Positions 1 through 13,600 are shown, counted from the stretch's first letter. The stretch: DNA of 64,000 nt from Branchinecta lynchi (GCA_023053575.1 JAKZAP010000018.1:20959458-21023457), one strand, 5' to 3'. Numbers and translations are program-made. Notes: generated by a model from the sequence alone, not told the origin.

Positions 1-1142
1 GTAAAATAAAGAAAGGAAGAAAAAATACTAAAAATAACTAAACATAAAAAAGTACTAGCGCATAAACAGGGGGATAATCGCGTGTTATTGTGAAACCCAG
101 TTATTATTAAATTACTACATTCAATAAATTCATCTTGGGAGATGGGTGATAAAAACAGAAAACCAAATTACATTACATTGATACAGGTAATCCTTCAGCT
201 CAAGCATACTATTTGACTCACTTCCAATCAAGGGTCTAGAATGACGCAATCAAGTACTGACAACTATGACGATTTCGGAAAGGAATTATCGTAGATAGCG
301 ATACTACAGCGAGACCAAACATACTACCTGACATCTAACTCTGGGATCTCTTTCTAAGGTCTAAGACCTCATGACAGGTTCTCAAGACAAGAAGTAGCAA
401 CTCAATTTCCTGTTTGGTGGACCTAACTCGAGGGAGCCCAAGGCGGATCTATGAAAGGAGTTTGGATTGCTAGGAAATGATTACATTGAGCTAAAGAACA
501 TCTTAACGTAGGGATACTAGAGATAGATGTCAGGCAGTGTGTTTGATCTTAACACCAGATATGACAATTCCTTTCCGAAATCGTCTTAGCTGTCCCTTCT
601 TGGTGGCGTAATTATATCCTCAACCAGGTAATTTTTGTTTGCAATGACATGTATAGCACCGGTCTAGGCGACCCTCCCCCTACCGCCAGCTCCCACTCCA
701 AATGCAAAATTATAGGAAATTATGAAATCTTAATAAAAACTGCAGTTCAGCTCCAAGCACTTAAGGATTTTCCCAGACGCTCGAGTTAAATGTAAACGCG
801 TGATGAGGCTCGCTGGCCGCTATAGATAGCTTTCATAAAAAATTTTTTTTACTTATTAGCTGTGTGGCGGGGAGGGAGGTGGGGGGGTCGGCGGGGGGGG
901 GGTGTATCTAATAATAAGATAAGAAACCCAATAAGTCGAACTGTAACTGCAATATGTCATGCTAGGTCCAGGGTCACTTTCAAACCTCAGGTTGTCCGTC
1001 CTAGTATTGTGATTTTTTTTGGCTAATTCACTTGTGGTTTTAAAACTGTGAACGTCTCAGGTTAAGGGAATTTAATTTGAGGATGAAAATCAGTGAAAGA
1101 AAGTACGCATCAAACCCTGGACATACTAGTTTAAAGGTGCGT
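1..1142. other. Non-coding left edge with one inverted-repeat element
   Basis: No supported gene is visible. Two arms at about 262-290 and 563-592 are near-perfect reverse complements (core GATTTCGGAAAGGAATT), enclosing about 330 bp, as expected for a small MITE. A G-rich stretch lies at about 868-902. The rest looks like unannotated repeat-poor DNA downstream of the last visible ECT2 exon, so the missing C-terminal ECT2 exon(s) presumably lie further left, beyond the window. Confidence 0.4.
262..592. repeat. MITE-like element with ~29-bp terminal inverted repeats
   Basis: The left arm 262-290 and right arm 563-592 pair with only a few mismatches around the core TTCGGAAAGGAATT. The interior has no open frame. 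No second copy was recognised in the window, and no target duplication could be fixed. Confidence 0.45.
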
Positions 1143-3524
1143 TTTTATGGCACTTGAGCTTACTCAAGTGCCATATAGCGATCATAATGTCTGTCGGTCT
1201 GTCCGCATTTTGCTAGTTTGGGCACTTCCACATCACATAGGACGGATAAAACTTGGCACGCATATCAGGGACCCAACCGGATTAACTCGGAAATAATCAC
1301 TTCCCCGATCCGACCATCAATGGGGGAGTGACAAGATGGGGAATCCGGAAATTAGTAACATTCATAACTCTGGAACGGATAATCGGGCGTGCATTAAACT
1401 TGACAGGTATCAAGAAGAAGTGTCTTGGATGTTCATTGTCAAATTCGGATCGGATCCGATAACTGGGGGGGGGGGCGGCTGGAGGGGGACACCCGAAAAC
1501 TCTTGGAACCCTTTTTCTAGTTTTTGTCAAACCCCTACCCCTTTATTCACACTAGTATAGCTCTGCTTGTGGATGAGTCATTCTTAGCTTAAATTCGCTC
1601 AGAGAGAGCTAGAGCAATCGAAGGTCGAAGGGGTTTGGAATAATATGGCAAGTGTCAGCGGCTTCTCTGGCCAAACAAAACGACCAGGGTATATGCATTT
1701 CTGAAACGCTAGATAGCCGCTATTCTTGCGACGAAATACTGGTGTGATATACGTCTATTGTGTTATTTGTGTTTCATGGCAAAGCCTTTGTTCGAACAAG
1801 CAAGCAGTTAAAGCAAGTAGTGGTAAAACAATCATTGTAGAGAGATTGCGAATAGCTATGATATTGTCAAGCTGCAGTAGAGTTGTAAATTCGAGAAGAT
1901 TGGCTTAGAAATCGCTACTTTTCAAATCCGGCCATTCCTTAAAGTACCAATCATGACCGCAAATTAAGAAAAATACTTTTAAGCAAAATATGCATTTTCA
2001 TGATCCCCATGAGCCCATTACCATTTTTGAGGTTCTAGCTCCCTTAAAGTGCGCATCTTCACCTCAAGGTCGAAAAGTACTTTTTATCAAACGATACATC
2101 TCAACCCATGATCATTTATGCAACAAGGGTTCCACTTTTGACCAAACAGTATATATCAATGATCTCTAAGAACCTGCTATCGTTTTTGCCTCAAGTGTTT
2201 TGGGTTTTGCTTACAGATGCATTCTAGCGCCTTTAAAGTCCGCATCATTACAGCCAAGTTCAACAATAAAAAACTTTTTGGGCTCCCAAAACGTAAGTGG
2301 TGGGATACCTATGCCATCGCAAAAGTTGTCCGTCTGTCCGTCCCGTCTGCGCGCACTATAACTCTCGAAGGGAATGAGATATTTTGATGAAACTTGATGT
2401 GAGGATTCTTTGAGTCAATAGTAAGGTAAAATTCGTAGATGGGACAATTAAGGGGGTTTAAATTAAGGGACAAATGAAAATTTTTTAAGCATATAATGTG
2501 AGAGTCGATTATGGGGTAAGACATGTTGAACACGATGGTGAAAACCATTTTGTCATCGGAAAAGTAGTTCGCCCGGAATCCGGCCAAAACCGGAAAGTTT
2601 GTTAAAGTAAAAGTTTTATTTGAAGTTGATTAGATTTAGGGGTAAGAAGACACGCTTAACACGATGTTGAAAACCGTTTTTTCGCCGGATAACTAGTTAG
2701 CCCGGAATCCGGCTAAAACCGGAAAGTCTGTTAAAAGTAAAAGTTGATTAGATGTTCGATTAAGGCGTAAGAAGACATGCTGAACAGAATAGTGAAAACG
2801 ATTTTCTCGCCGAACAAGTAGTTCGCCCGGAATCCGGTCAAAACCGGAAAGTTTGTTAAAAGTAAAAGTTTTATTTGGAGTTGATTAGATGTTCGATTTA
2901 GGAGTAAGAAGACATGCTGAACACTTATGTGAAAATAATTTTCTACCCAGACAAGTAGTTCGCCCGGAACCCGGCTAAAACCGAAAATCGTTAAAAGTTA
3001 GAGTTTTAATTTGTAGTTGATTAGATATTCGATTTAGGGGTAAAGAAATGTCGAATCCGTGTCTGATAGTCATTTTTTACCCGGGTATATAGTTCGACCG
3101 GAATCCGGCTGGAGCCGGAAAATTTGTTATAAGTTGAATTTTTATTTGAAGCTGATTAGATGTTCAATATTGGAGAAAGAAGATACGCTGAGTTCGTTTC
3201 TGAGCTTCATTTTTTCGCCGGACAAGTAGTTCTGGAATTCGGCAGAAACCGGGAAATTTGCAGAAGTGGCAGGAAGTTTTCGTCAAAACAGATATGACTT
3301 ACCTGGCTAAACACACATGCTGATTCAATATCTGAACTTGGTTTTCTCAGATGATTAATCTGTTTATGAATTTTAATGGGAAAAAATTCAAGGAGTCTAC
3401 TTTTTACTTAATATTCGACTCTGTACAAAGTTCCCAAACAAAAAACTCCTGCCTATTGAAAAAACTCATGCCTAAAAACTTTAGCCTATTCTTGCAAGTG
3501 CCATATGAGCTTCCAGCTCTTGTT
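1143..3524 (-). repeat. Family A element (reverse), interrupted by a family B element
   Basis: This is a family A copy read right to left. Its 3' hairpin (GGCACTTGAG / CTCAAGTGCC) is at about 1150-1175 and its 5' end (GAGCTTCCAGCTCTTGTT on the plus strand) ends at 3524. Near 1185-1205 it carries the subterminal TGTCGGTCTGTCC motif and internally a C/G homopolymer run. A family B element occupies about 2279-3440 and splits it, so B inserted after A. No coding potential is seen. Confidence 0.7.
2279..3440 (+). repeat. Family B element with internal ~130-bp tandem repeats
   Basis: It starts at a degenerate GGGATCCC-type palindrome (GGGCTCCCAAAACGTAAGTG), followed by GTCCGTCTGTCCGTCCCG. The core is a tandem array of about six units. 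The recurring GCCCGGAATCCGG lies at 2571, 2700, 2825, 2962 and about 3096, with a more diverged unit near 3231, giving a period of roughly 125-137 bp. The far end matches the other copies through CTTGGTTTTCTCAGATGATTA and then degenerates. It is nested inside a family A element. Confidence 0.75.
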
Positions 3525-4067
3525 TTGGATGTAGTTTGACGTACTTTTGTTTCAGTTATGAAAGTACGTCAAACTACAGTGAAACTCGCAAGTGTCCTTG
3601 CAAGAACTCAAATAACAAGTGGAAATCGGATGTAGTACCGTATGAACGAAAAAAAAAATGGTATGAATGTACGGTGGGAGGTGTAAGATATGCGGGAGGG
3701 GGGGGGGGGGGAGGGTGAGTATAGTCAACAACATCATGAAGTAGACTACAGTATTAGAGCACAAAAGTGAGGCAAGCGATGATCAACAGATAAAGGACCC
3801 TTACTATTAGTCCAAAATACGTCCAAAAGTCCAAAATACGCCAGTGATCCTCAGGAAGAAGGAGTAAGCGTGTCCGTACGACTCAAATCCTGTGTCAATC
3901 ATTCACCGCGATCTTTGGGTGCAGCTGTTACACCACTTCTGCCTTTCTTCCGCTAGCTACCCGGAGAGGCCAGAGATTTTGCATCGGCAAGGAGAGATAG
4001 TCGTCAAGAGTATTCCACGCCTGAAGCCGAACCCGACAAAATGAATCAGATTTCGACCCTATTTAAG
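3525..4067. other. Unassigned intergenic or intronic stretch
   Basis: It contains a poly-G run near 3697-3711 and no recognisable gene. A minus-strand stretch at about 4018-3960 has a plausible splice acceptor and a short open frame, but it does not resemble the expected ECT2 C-terminal tail, so it is not called. Confidence 0.3.
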
Positions 4068-4373
4068 CCCGATGAAAAATTTATCTCAAAATAGTACTAT
4101 GAAGTAGTACGAAAAAGTAGCATGCATTACTAACGATACTACTACATGCTTTTACTTCAAGGCTATCGTGTTACTGCATACTACTATATGCTACTATTAG
4201 CAAGACTCGATGCTACTATGGCAAGACAGGATGCTACTGGATACTACTACATAAGATTGGACCAGTCTAAGGCACATTAAATGATAGTATTCTTTGCTAT
4301 TACATTGTATCACATGCAACGTTTTCGTACTACTACCATACACTACTACGCAAGCTACAAATTTTTCATCTGG
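4068..4373 (-). mobile_element. Family D MITE-like element, reverse orientation
   Basis: The ends are CCCGATGAAAAATTTATC on the left and the inverted counterpart GCTACAAATTTTTCATCTGG on the right. The interior is rich in AGTAGCATG-type repeats, as in the other D copies. The length is 306 bp and there is no ORF. Target-site duplications are not obvious. It lies 84 bp from the last visible ECT2 exon. Confidence 0.75.
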
Positions 4374-4456
4374 AGGTTAGTTTCTAATTCGGATCGACCA
4401 AAATTTCGGCCTAGGCTCTGTCGGCGTCACTTCGGGTAGAGCCGAGTCAAGCTTAC

Positions 4457-4608
4457 CGTGTTGTTCGAGGTCAAGACGCATATCGTTTCAGCCATGGAAC
4501 GCAGGAACTTCGATTTTTCCACATCTTCGGATATGATGGAACAGCTGTAACATTGCTCTCTTACGTCTGTCGGACTTAACTTGATGAGCGCAAAGGCACC
4601 ACGACATT
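4457..4608 (-). CDS. ECT2: ECT2 exon h (end of PH domain)
   Basis: The acceptor is TTTTTAG and the donor is ACG|GTAAGC. The two leading bases AA join the G of exon g to give a Glu codon, then 50 codons follow. The translation CRGAFALIKLSPTDV and the helix ending SMAETICVLTSNNT align with the final PH strand and C-terminal helix of ECT2 (human AFALLVRPPTE...HVANTICK). The exon ends in phase 0. The next exon, expected to hold the basic C-terminal tail, is not in the window. Confidence 0.88.
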
Positions 4609-7600
4609 CTAAAAATGAACAGAAGAAAATACTGAGTTTAACGTCAAGTCAAACCAAATCAAATTAATATTAAGAATCTTACTCACGGCGTATTCTGACT
4701 AACTGATTCCAACGCCGACTTATAAACACACATCAGTATATATAAACCAGAAAATGCAACCGTAACTGCCGAGTCAACTGCTATTTCGGTTGCATCGAAA
4801 CAACAGAAAACAAAATATATAAAATTAATTACACTCTACTAAACGGTCAAACATATACAGTGGTCATACATACACAGTGGAGCTGTCTCTGTCGACCAGA
4901 TCGACCAGAACGAGTGGTAAGTTTTGGGCTACCCAAGCTCTGTCCTGCGCCTACGAAACACGCCAGATATGCAAAAAGTTTTATTTCAGAGTTCGCAAAA
5001 CCTTTTAAAGAAGCTTGGCATGATTTTTAAAGGACCCCTTGCCCGATTCACTCTTCAACTCCCAGTATTTAAAAATAATTGAAACTTTAAGGCTCTATGC
5101 TCTGCTTTCAACAAATTATCCACGGCGTTAGCTGTTTTAAGCCTTTATTCGAAACCCTTTGACTCGTAGCAAAGACGAGGAAAAATTTACATAACCGGTT
5201 TTTCTGATGGAAAAACTTCTCGCAGACAAACGTCGACAATGTGATACGCATCGAAGGTAGTAAAACACGGCAAGTGAGAAAATCAATGAGGTTTTATTAG
5301 AGGGGTTAGAATGTACCGTACGAAAGTCGGGCCTCCGGGCTTAGAAATGGTTGGAGTGATTGCGTAAGTAGGCTGCGTCAGTATTATAGGTAAGACATGT
5401 CCTTTAAGTGTATTGACGCATGTAAGTAATGTGTTTATGTTTTTTTGACAATACTCGCAAATTTGGTTGTATAACCCCGAAAGACGATTTTTAGAAGAGA
5501 CTTTCTATCTATCTATCTATATCCTCATCGTCAACACGAGAGCCTAATGCGAAAAAATATAATCCACTATACTCCAATACAAGATAAAAAAAATAAGCTG
5601 GCTTTTCAATTAAACTTTGAGCATGGACATTCATGCTACAAAAAAAATCGTGATTCTCTTGATTTTTTGTTTGGTTGTCCGTTTCGTGCACATTTCCATC
5701 GACCATGCCCCCATGGGAGGCACCACACTGTTCATGAAGACGGGGGAGTTCAGTAATGCTTGCAATTGAGGTTGCGTTCCACCGAGGTATTATCACTTAT
5801 GATTCTCTTAAAGTTTAACTGAAAAGGGCTGGGATGGAACAGTCTAGTTACCTATCACTTATTCACTTAAATTAGCTTGAAGACCCGCTGAAAATGTGTT
5901 ATTTCGTTATTCCGCTATTCACGAATGATCGATTTTCAAATAGTGGAATTTCCGTGTGATTTGTGGTACCTCTATGCGCTTGTATTTTTGTTGTATGCCT
6001 TACGAGAAAGATTTATGTATTTTTTTTTTTTTTTTTCAGGCACTAAGCAACTTTCACCGATCTCACCACTGCCCACTGAAAAGCCGCGTTTGTGTTGAGA
6101 TTATAATTCACCGCGTCATAGTAGAATTTATGCTGTGGAGACGGACACAGATATTCTGAACGTCATAACTAGAGCAGATAGTGGAAATCTAAATAATCCT
6201 TTTGCAGAATCCAAATAATCCAGTGTATTCAACTAAATGACTCAAAAACAAATTCAGTTAAACTTTAAAATTTTCGGCCATCATCAAGATTTCATGTCAG
6301 AACGATGAGGTCTGTTCACGCCAGAGCAAAGTAACACGAGGGAGTAGCGCCAAGACTTGACAGAATTGACACACACTCGAATAGCAGCGATACTAGCACC
6401 AATAGCTACTTCGACCACATCAGCAGAAGAGAAGATTCCACCCTGACGAAGAAATCTCTGCTCGCCACCCCGATGCCCGGTTGGAAGAAACTCCGGGGAG
6501 GTCAGCGTAAAACGTGGCTGAGCACCCTCAAGGAAGACGTCGAGCCCATCGGAAGCTTCCGGCGGCATGGGAGGAGATGGGATCCCTACTGGCTTCAAAT
6601 TTCGATGCCATTCACCGAAGACCGAGATTCCTGGCACGCTTGGTCCGTCAGATGTTGTCGGCAGGGACAGCTGCACAGCTTGCGCCCTGGCACAAGTACA
6701 AGTACAATAGCGATAGAGAACGTCCTTACCGAAACTCATTAGTTCGTTCACCAGCGCTGACTCCGATAAATTCAAATCGAGAACACAGCAAAAAAAAAAT
6801 ATACATCTTCCATTGCTTCCTTGGCGTTGGCAAAACGCACCTTTCCTTTACTAGAAATTTCTAAGCCCGCAAGTTTGTCTCGCTTTAAATGCCGCAAGCG
6901 TAGTGGGTGGTGCTACGAGTATGGCCCGTTTAGAAAGCATGGAAAGCATAGGTCGCTACTCCCTAGTGTTATTTTGCTCTGGTTAACGCTGATACAACTC
7001 TCATTCAAGAGAGGTAGTAACTATCACAATGAACAGTTGGCTCCTCTTATCATCATCACTTGTAATAATGTCTTTGGAGCGGGAGCCGAGTGGCAATTAG
7101 CAACCTCAGATGTGTGCATTGAAACTATTAAAGTTTAACCGAAAAGGGCTAGGATAGGACAATCTAGTTACCCATCACTTATTCACTTAAATTGGCTTTA
7201 AGACCCGCTGAAAATGCTTTATTTCGTTGTTCCACTATTCACAAATAATCGATTTTTAAATAGTGGAATTTCCGTGGGATATGTGGTACCTCTATGCGCT
7301 TGTACTTTTGTTGTATGCCTTAAGAGAAAGATTTATGTTATGTTATGTTTGTTCAGGCACTAAGCAATCTTCACGAATCTCACCACTGCCAACCGAAAGG
7401 CCGCGTTTGTGTTGAGATTAAAATTTCCCGCGTAAGAGTAGATATTCTGAACGTCATAACTAGAGCAGATAGTGGAAAATAAAAAAAATCTCTATGCAAA
7501 TCCAAATAATTCAGTATATTCAGTTGAATGACACAAAAATAAGTTGGCTTTTCACTTTAAAGGCTGTACTAGTGTGTATGTACGTACGTAAGATTGTACC

Positions 7601-10600
7601 GTGTTTGTTGCATGATGGCCTGATGGCTCTAATGTGCAAAATATATCATTTATAGCTCTGGTGCGATGGTGACACGAAAATACAACATGTATCAGTTGTT
7701 ACGCAAATATGAAAACTGCTCAACGGACTTGCTAACCATGACACATAAACCTGATAAAACTTTTAACTGGATTTACCATTCCAGGGCTGCAATGTGGAAG
7801 CCTCGTAAACAGTCCAGGACCATTACGGATTAATTATTAACTCAACTATTAACTCGACCAATAACCAAGGGTTGTATTTTTAGTAAACTTTTTGAAATGT
7901 GTTTTAAAAATATGTTTGAAGGCCTTGATGTCGAGTTAAACCAGGTTGGATTTAAAAGGGGTATGGGTTGCGATCACGCGCACGCTACTTTTTCCACTTT
8001 AATCAATGATGCGCGAGTGAGCAGACAACCGCTTTATACGCTTCTGATTGACAGAAAAGGTGCTTTCGACAATATTTCTCATGCGGCTGCTCTTCTATCC
8101 CTTGTATAATGGTATTCCCCGTTCTGTTGTGCGTGCTTTAAGGTCCTGGTAGAATGGACTGAACGTTCAAGTGGCAATTCGTTCCCCAAAAATTCTGTCT
8201 AATTTAATTTCAGTGGGAAAAGGCGTTAGACAAGGTGGAATTTTATCACCATATATTTTTAATGCATGTTTGGCAGATTGTCTTCGGTCGCTTAAGACTT
8301 CTTTAAGACATTTCGCACGTGATGTAACGTTTTTAGCATATGCTGATGGTATTATTATTTTAAGTCGGTCAAAGGAAAAATTAATTGAAAACTTTAACAT
8401 TTTAGTGTCTAAATTGGGGCAGAAGGGTCTAATAATTAGTTCTGAAAAGTGTAATTATTTTGTGATTAGTAGTTTGCCGACACTGAATTCCCCTTTGGAT
8501 TGTGGTGGGGGGATTGTTTTCAGCCCTGTTGAGAAAGTTATGTATCTTGGAATCCCTTACTCATCTAATACCAGGGATTGGAAACTTTTCCTTATTCAAC
8601 GTGTGCAAGATAAAATAAGAAGAGCATTTGGTGCTGTTATTCGTTTACGAGGGATGTATCGCAGAGATGTTCTTGGTTCTATTTATACGGCTGTTGCACT
8701 TCTTCACATTCTTTTTCCGTCTGCTTTCTTTTCTTCTTTCCGTCCTTCTGAACTTTCTGCGCTAAAAGTTACTTATTATAAATTCTCTAAATTCCTTCTT
8801 GGCTTCCCGATTTCTGCGAGTAACTCTTTCCTAACTTCGAATTTTAAAGTGAAGAATCCTTTGGAAACTTTAAATGGTAAAATCCAGAACTTTCATAAAA
8901 AGGCTGACAACATTCTTCTTCATCACAACCTTTTTCCTTTTTTCACAAAAAAATCTCCTTCGTTTATTTTGAGCTTCGTTTTTTTTTTTTTTTCCATGTA
9001 CTTCGTTGTATATTTAGTAGGCTAATTTGTCTTTAACGGTCAGCTGTTTATTAGTATGTAAGTGTGTGTGAGATAACTGAAATTTTTGGCTTTGTTTGGT
9101 TCCTTAGCCAAATTCTATCTAGCGAATGTAGTGGTTTGCCAATTTCGCTCACAAGCATCTCAGTTTGAGAGTTGGTAGTGCGTCGCTCTGGGAAGCCGCA
9201 AATCGCGGGTTCAAACCCCACCCACGGAGCAGTTTTGTCTTCCCAACCACTCCTTGCAATTTGTCCCATCCTCTGGGATACGAAATACCTTGGCATATCC
9301 TCGATGAAAAATTTGTAGCCTACGTAACTGTATGAAAACGTTGCGTGTATCGATATCTAATAGTAAAGAATACTATCATTTAACGTGCCTCACACTTGGC
9401 TAATCTTAAGCAGCAGTATCCAGTAGTATCCTGTCTTGCTAATAGTAGCATGCAGTATAATGCAGTAACACGATAGCCTTGACATAGAAGCATGTAGTAG
9501 CATCAGTTCGTACTGCATGCTGCTTTTTTCGTACAACTATACTATTTTGAGATAAATTTGTCATCGGGTCAGCTGCGCAGTGTTGGCTTTTCGTGACCCA
9601 AGTCGATACGTCATTGACTGTTGAGTTTTCTTTAATAAATACTTTTTATAGATATTCTTCAGAGATCTTTCGGCCGTTCTTGGCAAGGGTCCTCTTCCGG
9701 CTACAGCTGAAAGAAATCAACCTAGATTTTCCATTTGGCTTATTTTTGTTCATTTGCAGGTTCGTCTCTTCCAACTATAGCCTAAAGAAGACCCTTGCCA
9801 AGAATGGACGAAATATCGCTGATCTATCAGATTTTAATTCACCTTATTCATCCATAAATATTCTTTGAGCCCAAGCTGACTTTGAAACATTTATTCAACA
9901 ATGTTTACAACGGCTACGTCAGCTACGACGATCCAAAAATTCTTCATTGCGAAAAATAACATAGAAAAATGTCAATAAAGATTCAATAACATACAAACAC
10001 AAAACATACTATACTTTACATAGTCTTTATGCAATATATAATTTTGGTTTCCTAATTTGGTCCATAACAAAGTATTTCTAATAGTATATACAATTTGTTT
10101 ACAATAATATTCGATCATCGGGTCAAATACTTATGACTACGTATAGCACCAAAACACTGAAATCACTATTAATAAAACAAACATAAACTTGGTCACGTCA
10201 CAACTGATAAAATAACAACAATATAGCCAAACAGAGTTAAAATGCCACCTATTCGTTTCGAGTCATTTTTTGTAAAGGCTACGAAGAAACGACCCTTGCA
10301 ATCTGCAATTCTGCATGATTTTTAGCCATTATGTTAATATATGTTTTCCAGTCAGCTTGGTCTCAAGGAGTGTTTATTTTATTTACGTCTTATCGCAATC
10401 TGCAATCGAATGCCGGATAACGTTCTAGAATCGTCTCTAAAGCGGGAACTATCGCAAATATTTACCTTCCGTCTCTTTCACATCGACGACCCGTTTGATG
10501 TGCTGAAGTTGAATCAGCTCTAGATGTTTGTACTGTTTCCCCGGGGTTTTGGCGGCTTGGTGGAGGTTGGCAGTGCTGGGCGACTTCAGTGAGTTGAACT

Positions 10601-13600
10601 TGCTTGACCGCCGTTTACAAACCTAGAACGATGAGGGCAGCTTAAAAAGACAATCTCAAGGGATACGACACATTTTTTCTTTGCTCCCACAACTACTCCA
10701 TAGATTTAATAATCTGAATACTATGTTACTTTATTTCTTTCCACCGACATCGGTCAGTAAATTACAAAAAGAAAAACACAAAATAATGGCCAAAAAAGCG
10801 TTACATACGCTTGTTAATAGAAGTGTCAAACAACAATTGCACACTGATTGACAATGGACCGAACTTCTTGGACTACAGAACGACAGACAAGTTATCCTCC
10901 AACCATCCGGGAAATTCGGACACAATCAAAAGTTTAGTGTTTTATGTGTATTTTTATTTTGTATTTTTATTCGTACTCCGCTGTTATAAAAAAAAATGGG
11001 TCAAAAGCAAAGAAATAAATAAAAAAATCATGAAAGTATCCCTAGAACTCCATGATTTGTTGAAAATCAAATTTGGTTCAGAGCACGGCTTCCTTCGCTT
11101 GTTTTTGTTGGTAACTGATTTTGATCTCCCACCAACGTACAAAAGAGGAGGAAAAAAATTTATTTTTACTTTGTGTATTTTATTCATACTCCGTTGTTAT
11201 AAAAAAACGGGTCAAAAGTAAATAAATAAATACAAAAATCATGAAAGTATCCTTAGAACTCCATGATTTGTTGAAAATCAAATTTGGTTCAGGGCACGGC
11301 TTCCTTCGCTTGTTTTTGGTGGTAACTGATTTTGATCTCCCACCAACGTACAAAAGAGGAGGAAATAAAAGTATAAAAAGTATAAAAAGGAAAGTATCCT
11401 TAGAACTCCATGATTTGTTGAAAATCAAATTTGGATCAGGGCACGGCATCCTTCCCTTGTTTTTGATGGTAACTGATTTTGATCCCCCACCAACGTACAA
11501 AAGAGGAGGAAAAAAAAAAAAAAAAATAAACGATCCATGACGAACGATACGAAAATAAAACAAATTGTGTCTTGTTTGCTTTAGCCTACTGTATGGCATC
11601 ATGAATTAATTGCTGCAGTTTCAAGGACACAAGACGTCATCTGCTGTATGGTCGATTGTAACGAGTGAACAGCCCCCCCCCCCCCCTCCTGAAACCCCAG
11701 ACACATACAGATATATCAAGTGCTCAGTACAAGTAATGCGGAGGAAAACAGAAAACGCAGTAGCAGGGAGTTCTTTTTTAGCCTGCTGGACTCGATAGAT
11801 AGATATCATCTCTCCAATAAATCTCATCCCTCAATATATCCAATAAATAGATTAAAATTAACGTCATTGAGGGATGGAGGAGTAGCCACAAAAAGTACAA
11901 AAACTGGTTTTTAGTTTTTTAAATGATATAAAATAAGTTGAATTACAAAAGACGCAACGGGAAAAAAAAACAAAAAAAAAACTCCGGTTTATCAGAAAAC
12001 AGGCATATTCATTCCAACATGTCTCTTGCCACTTTCTGAAAATCATTTGTACAAGCATTAACGAAAAAGCCCCCCCCCCCCCCCCCCCCCCCCCCGCCAC
12101 ACACACACACGTCACATATAGTCCTTTCTGTAAAGAAGAAATAATTAGGAAGTAGTAGGGTCCACTGTTAGGGAAGTTTTAAGTTTATGGGGGACTGAAC
12201 AGGGAGATAGCATACCTCCAATACATCTGAGAACAGGCACAACAGTAAAATTTCCCCTTTGCAGTTGAAAGCATCGTTCAAAGCTAGGACTTCTATTTTG
12301 TTGACGAAGCTCCGGTTGGCGTTTACCATATGAGGCTAAAAAAAAGAAGAAACAATTTGAATAAAAGGGATCAGAATACCAGCAAAATCCCATCGAGCTT
12401 TCCTGGTGGCTCGTCCCGTCTTTACAGCAACCCTGCGCATGCATTGCAACCAATTATTTTTTTGTTAGTGCAGCCTGCCACCAACCACAGGACAAGGCGA
12501 TCTCCAACAAAGTCAGGGCTTTCTTTGCTGATAATATCCAAATCACCCAAAATCCCATTTGCCTTCTCGATGAGATCTGCCCGAAATCTTTGTCGGCGCG
12601 TAGACACCAATCAACTGACAATAGCGTTCGGCAGCAAGTGTCTGGCGTCACATGCGCATCGTGCCATTCTACCTGACTTTGAGACTACAGCAAATAGCAG
12701 GCGACAGAGACAGAGGTTTGCTGCTTTCCCAGAGACTAGAAAGACCACCTATAAACTCGACAGATCGTTACCTGATATCGTGCACCTTATTTTACCCAAT
12801 ATTTTAATTCTAGTTAAGTCAAATTATATTTTAAAGTTGTACGTGTAGGTGAAATGTCTACTTATGTAATTGTCATGTGTCATTTGCGTGAATAACAGTG
12901 CTAGAGTGTATAATACAAGCTCAAATTAAGGAAATAAAGTACATTATTAAGTGTGCACTAAGTTTGGTTATAAACTACTGGAAGGCCCATTCATCGGCAC
13001 ATACTCCTCCCCCCCCCCTCCCCATGTCCCAGACCACACAAATAATAATTCCTTTATTCTCCATAATAGCATAAGAAAAACGCTAGCTTCGGATAGTCAA
13101 TTACATGTTAATATACTTATTTTCAACACACTTAAAAAAAAAAAAAAAAAAAAAAACAGCCTCAGGAATTAAAGTTACGTACAAAATAAGGTACAAATGA
13201 AGACAAGTACCGGTCAGTCGAATTTACAGGTGGCAGGCTTAGCTTTTGAAGACCGATTGACCGTGTAAACTGCCTAGTACAGGACTTCGGTCGTAAATCT
13301 GACACATATTCAGGCAAAATATCTCTGTGAGTTTCAGACGACAGACATTTGAACCCAAATTTCATCGTCAGGGCATGTCTTCTTTCTTTAAGGGTCGGTA
13401 GACATAATACACTAAGACTATCTTCATATGAAACATACTGGGCCCCTAAAATGATTTTGCACGCTCGCTTTTGGATACCCTCGAGCTTATCACTCAGAGT
13501 CGAGGTGAGGCCAGGGTGCCACACCGGACAAGCGTATTCCGCATTTGGCCTAATGTAAGTGCAGAAAATAGACCTCAGTTGCTTGGAAGGAATCGCGAAT

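Larger units (their letters stand above)
4609..10465 (-). other. ECT2 intron between exons g and h (5.9 kb)
   Basis: The intron is bounded by GAAG|GTAAAT and TTTTTAG. It contains F, E, D and C family elements, an RTE-like LINE tail (about 6333-6742), a decayed LINE reverse transcriptase (about 7830-9025) and a tRNA-like SINE head (about 9153-9235). No further host exon was recognised. Confidence 0.8.

Noticed and set aside
3955..4025. Possible next ECT2 exon (acceptor GGCTTCAG, open frame AWNTLDDYLSLPMQN)
   Set aside because: The translation does not resemble the basic C-terminal tail of ECT2, and it borders a family D element.
6284..6775. 163-codon open frame on the minus strand
   Set aside because: Exact antisense of the RTE-like LINE tail read on the plus strand; the sense frame has the family motifs.
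12422..12610. 62-codon minus-strand frame (RRQRFRADLIEKANGILG...) beside ECT2 exon f
   Set aside because: Looks protein-like, and another frame has a YAPT motif as in LINE endonucleases, but it fits no ECT2 segment and exons f and e already join in phase. Probably a LINE scrap.
12330..12848. 172-codon plus-strand ORF as a single gene
   Set aside because: Its second half is a LINE C-terminus and its first half overlaps the ECT2 exon f acceptor region; there is no common domain.
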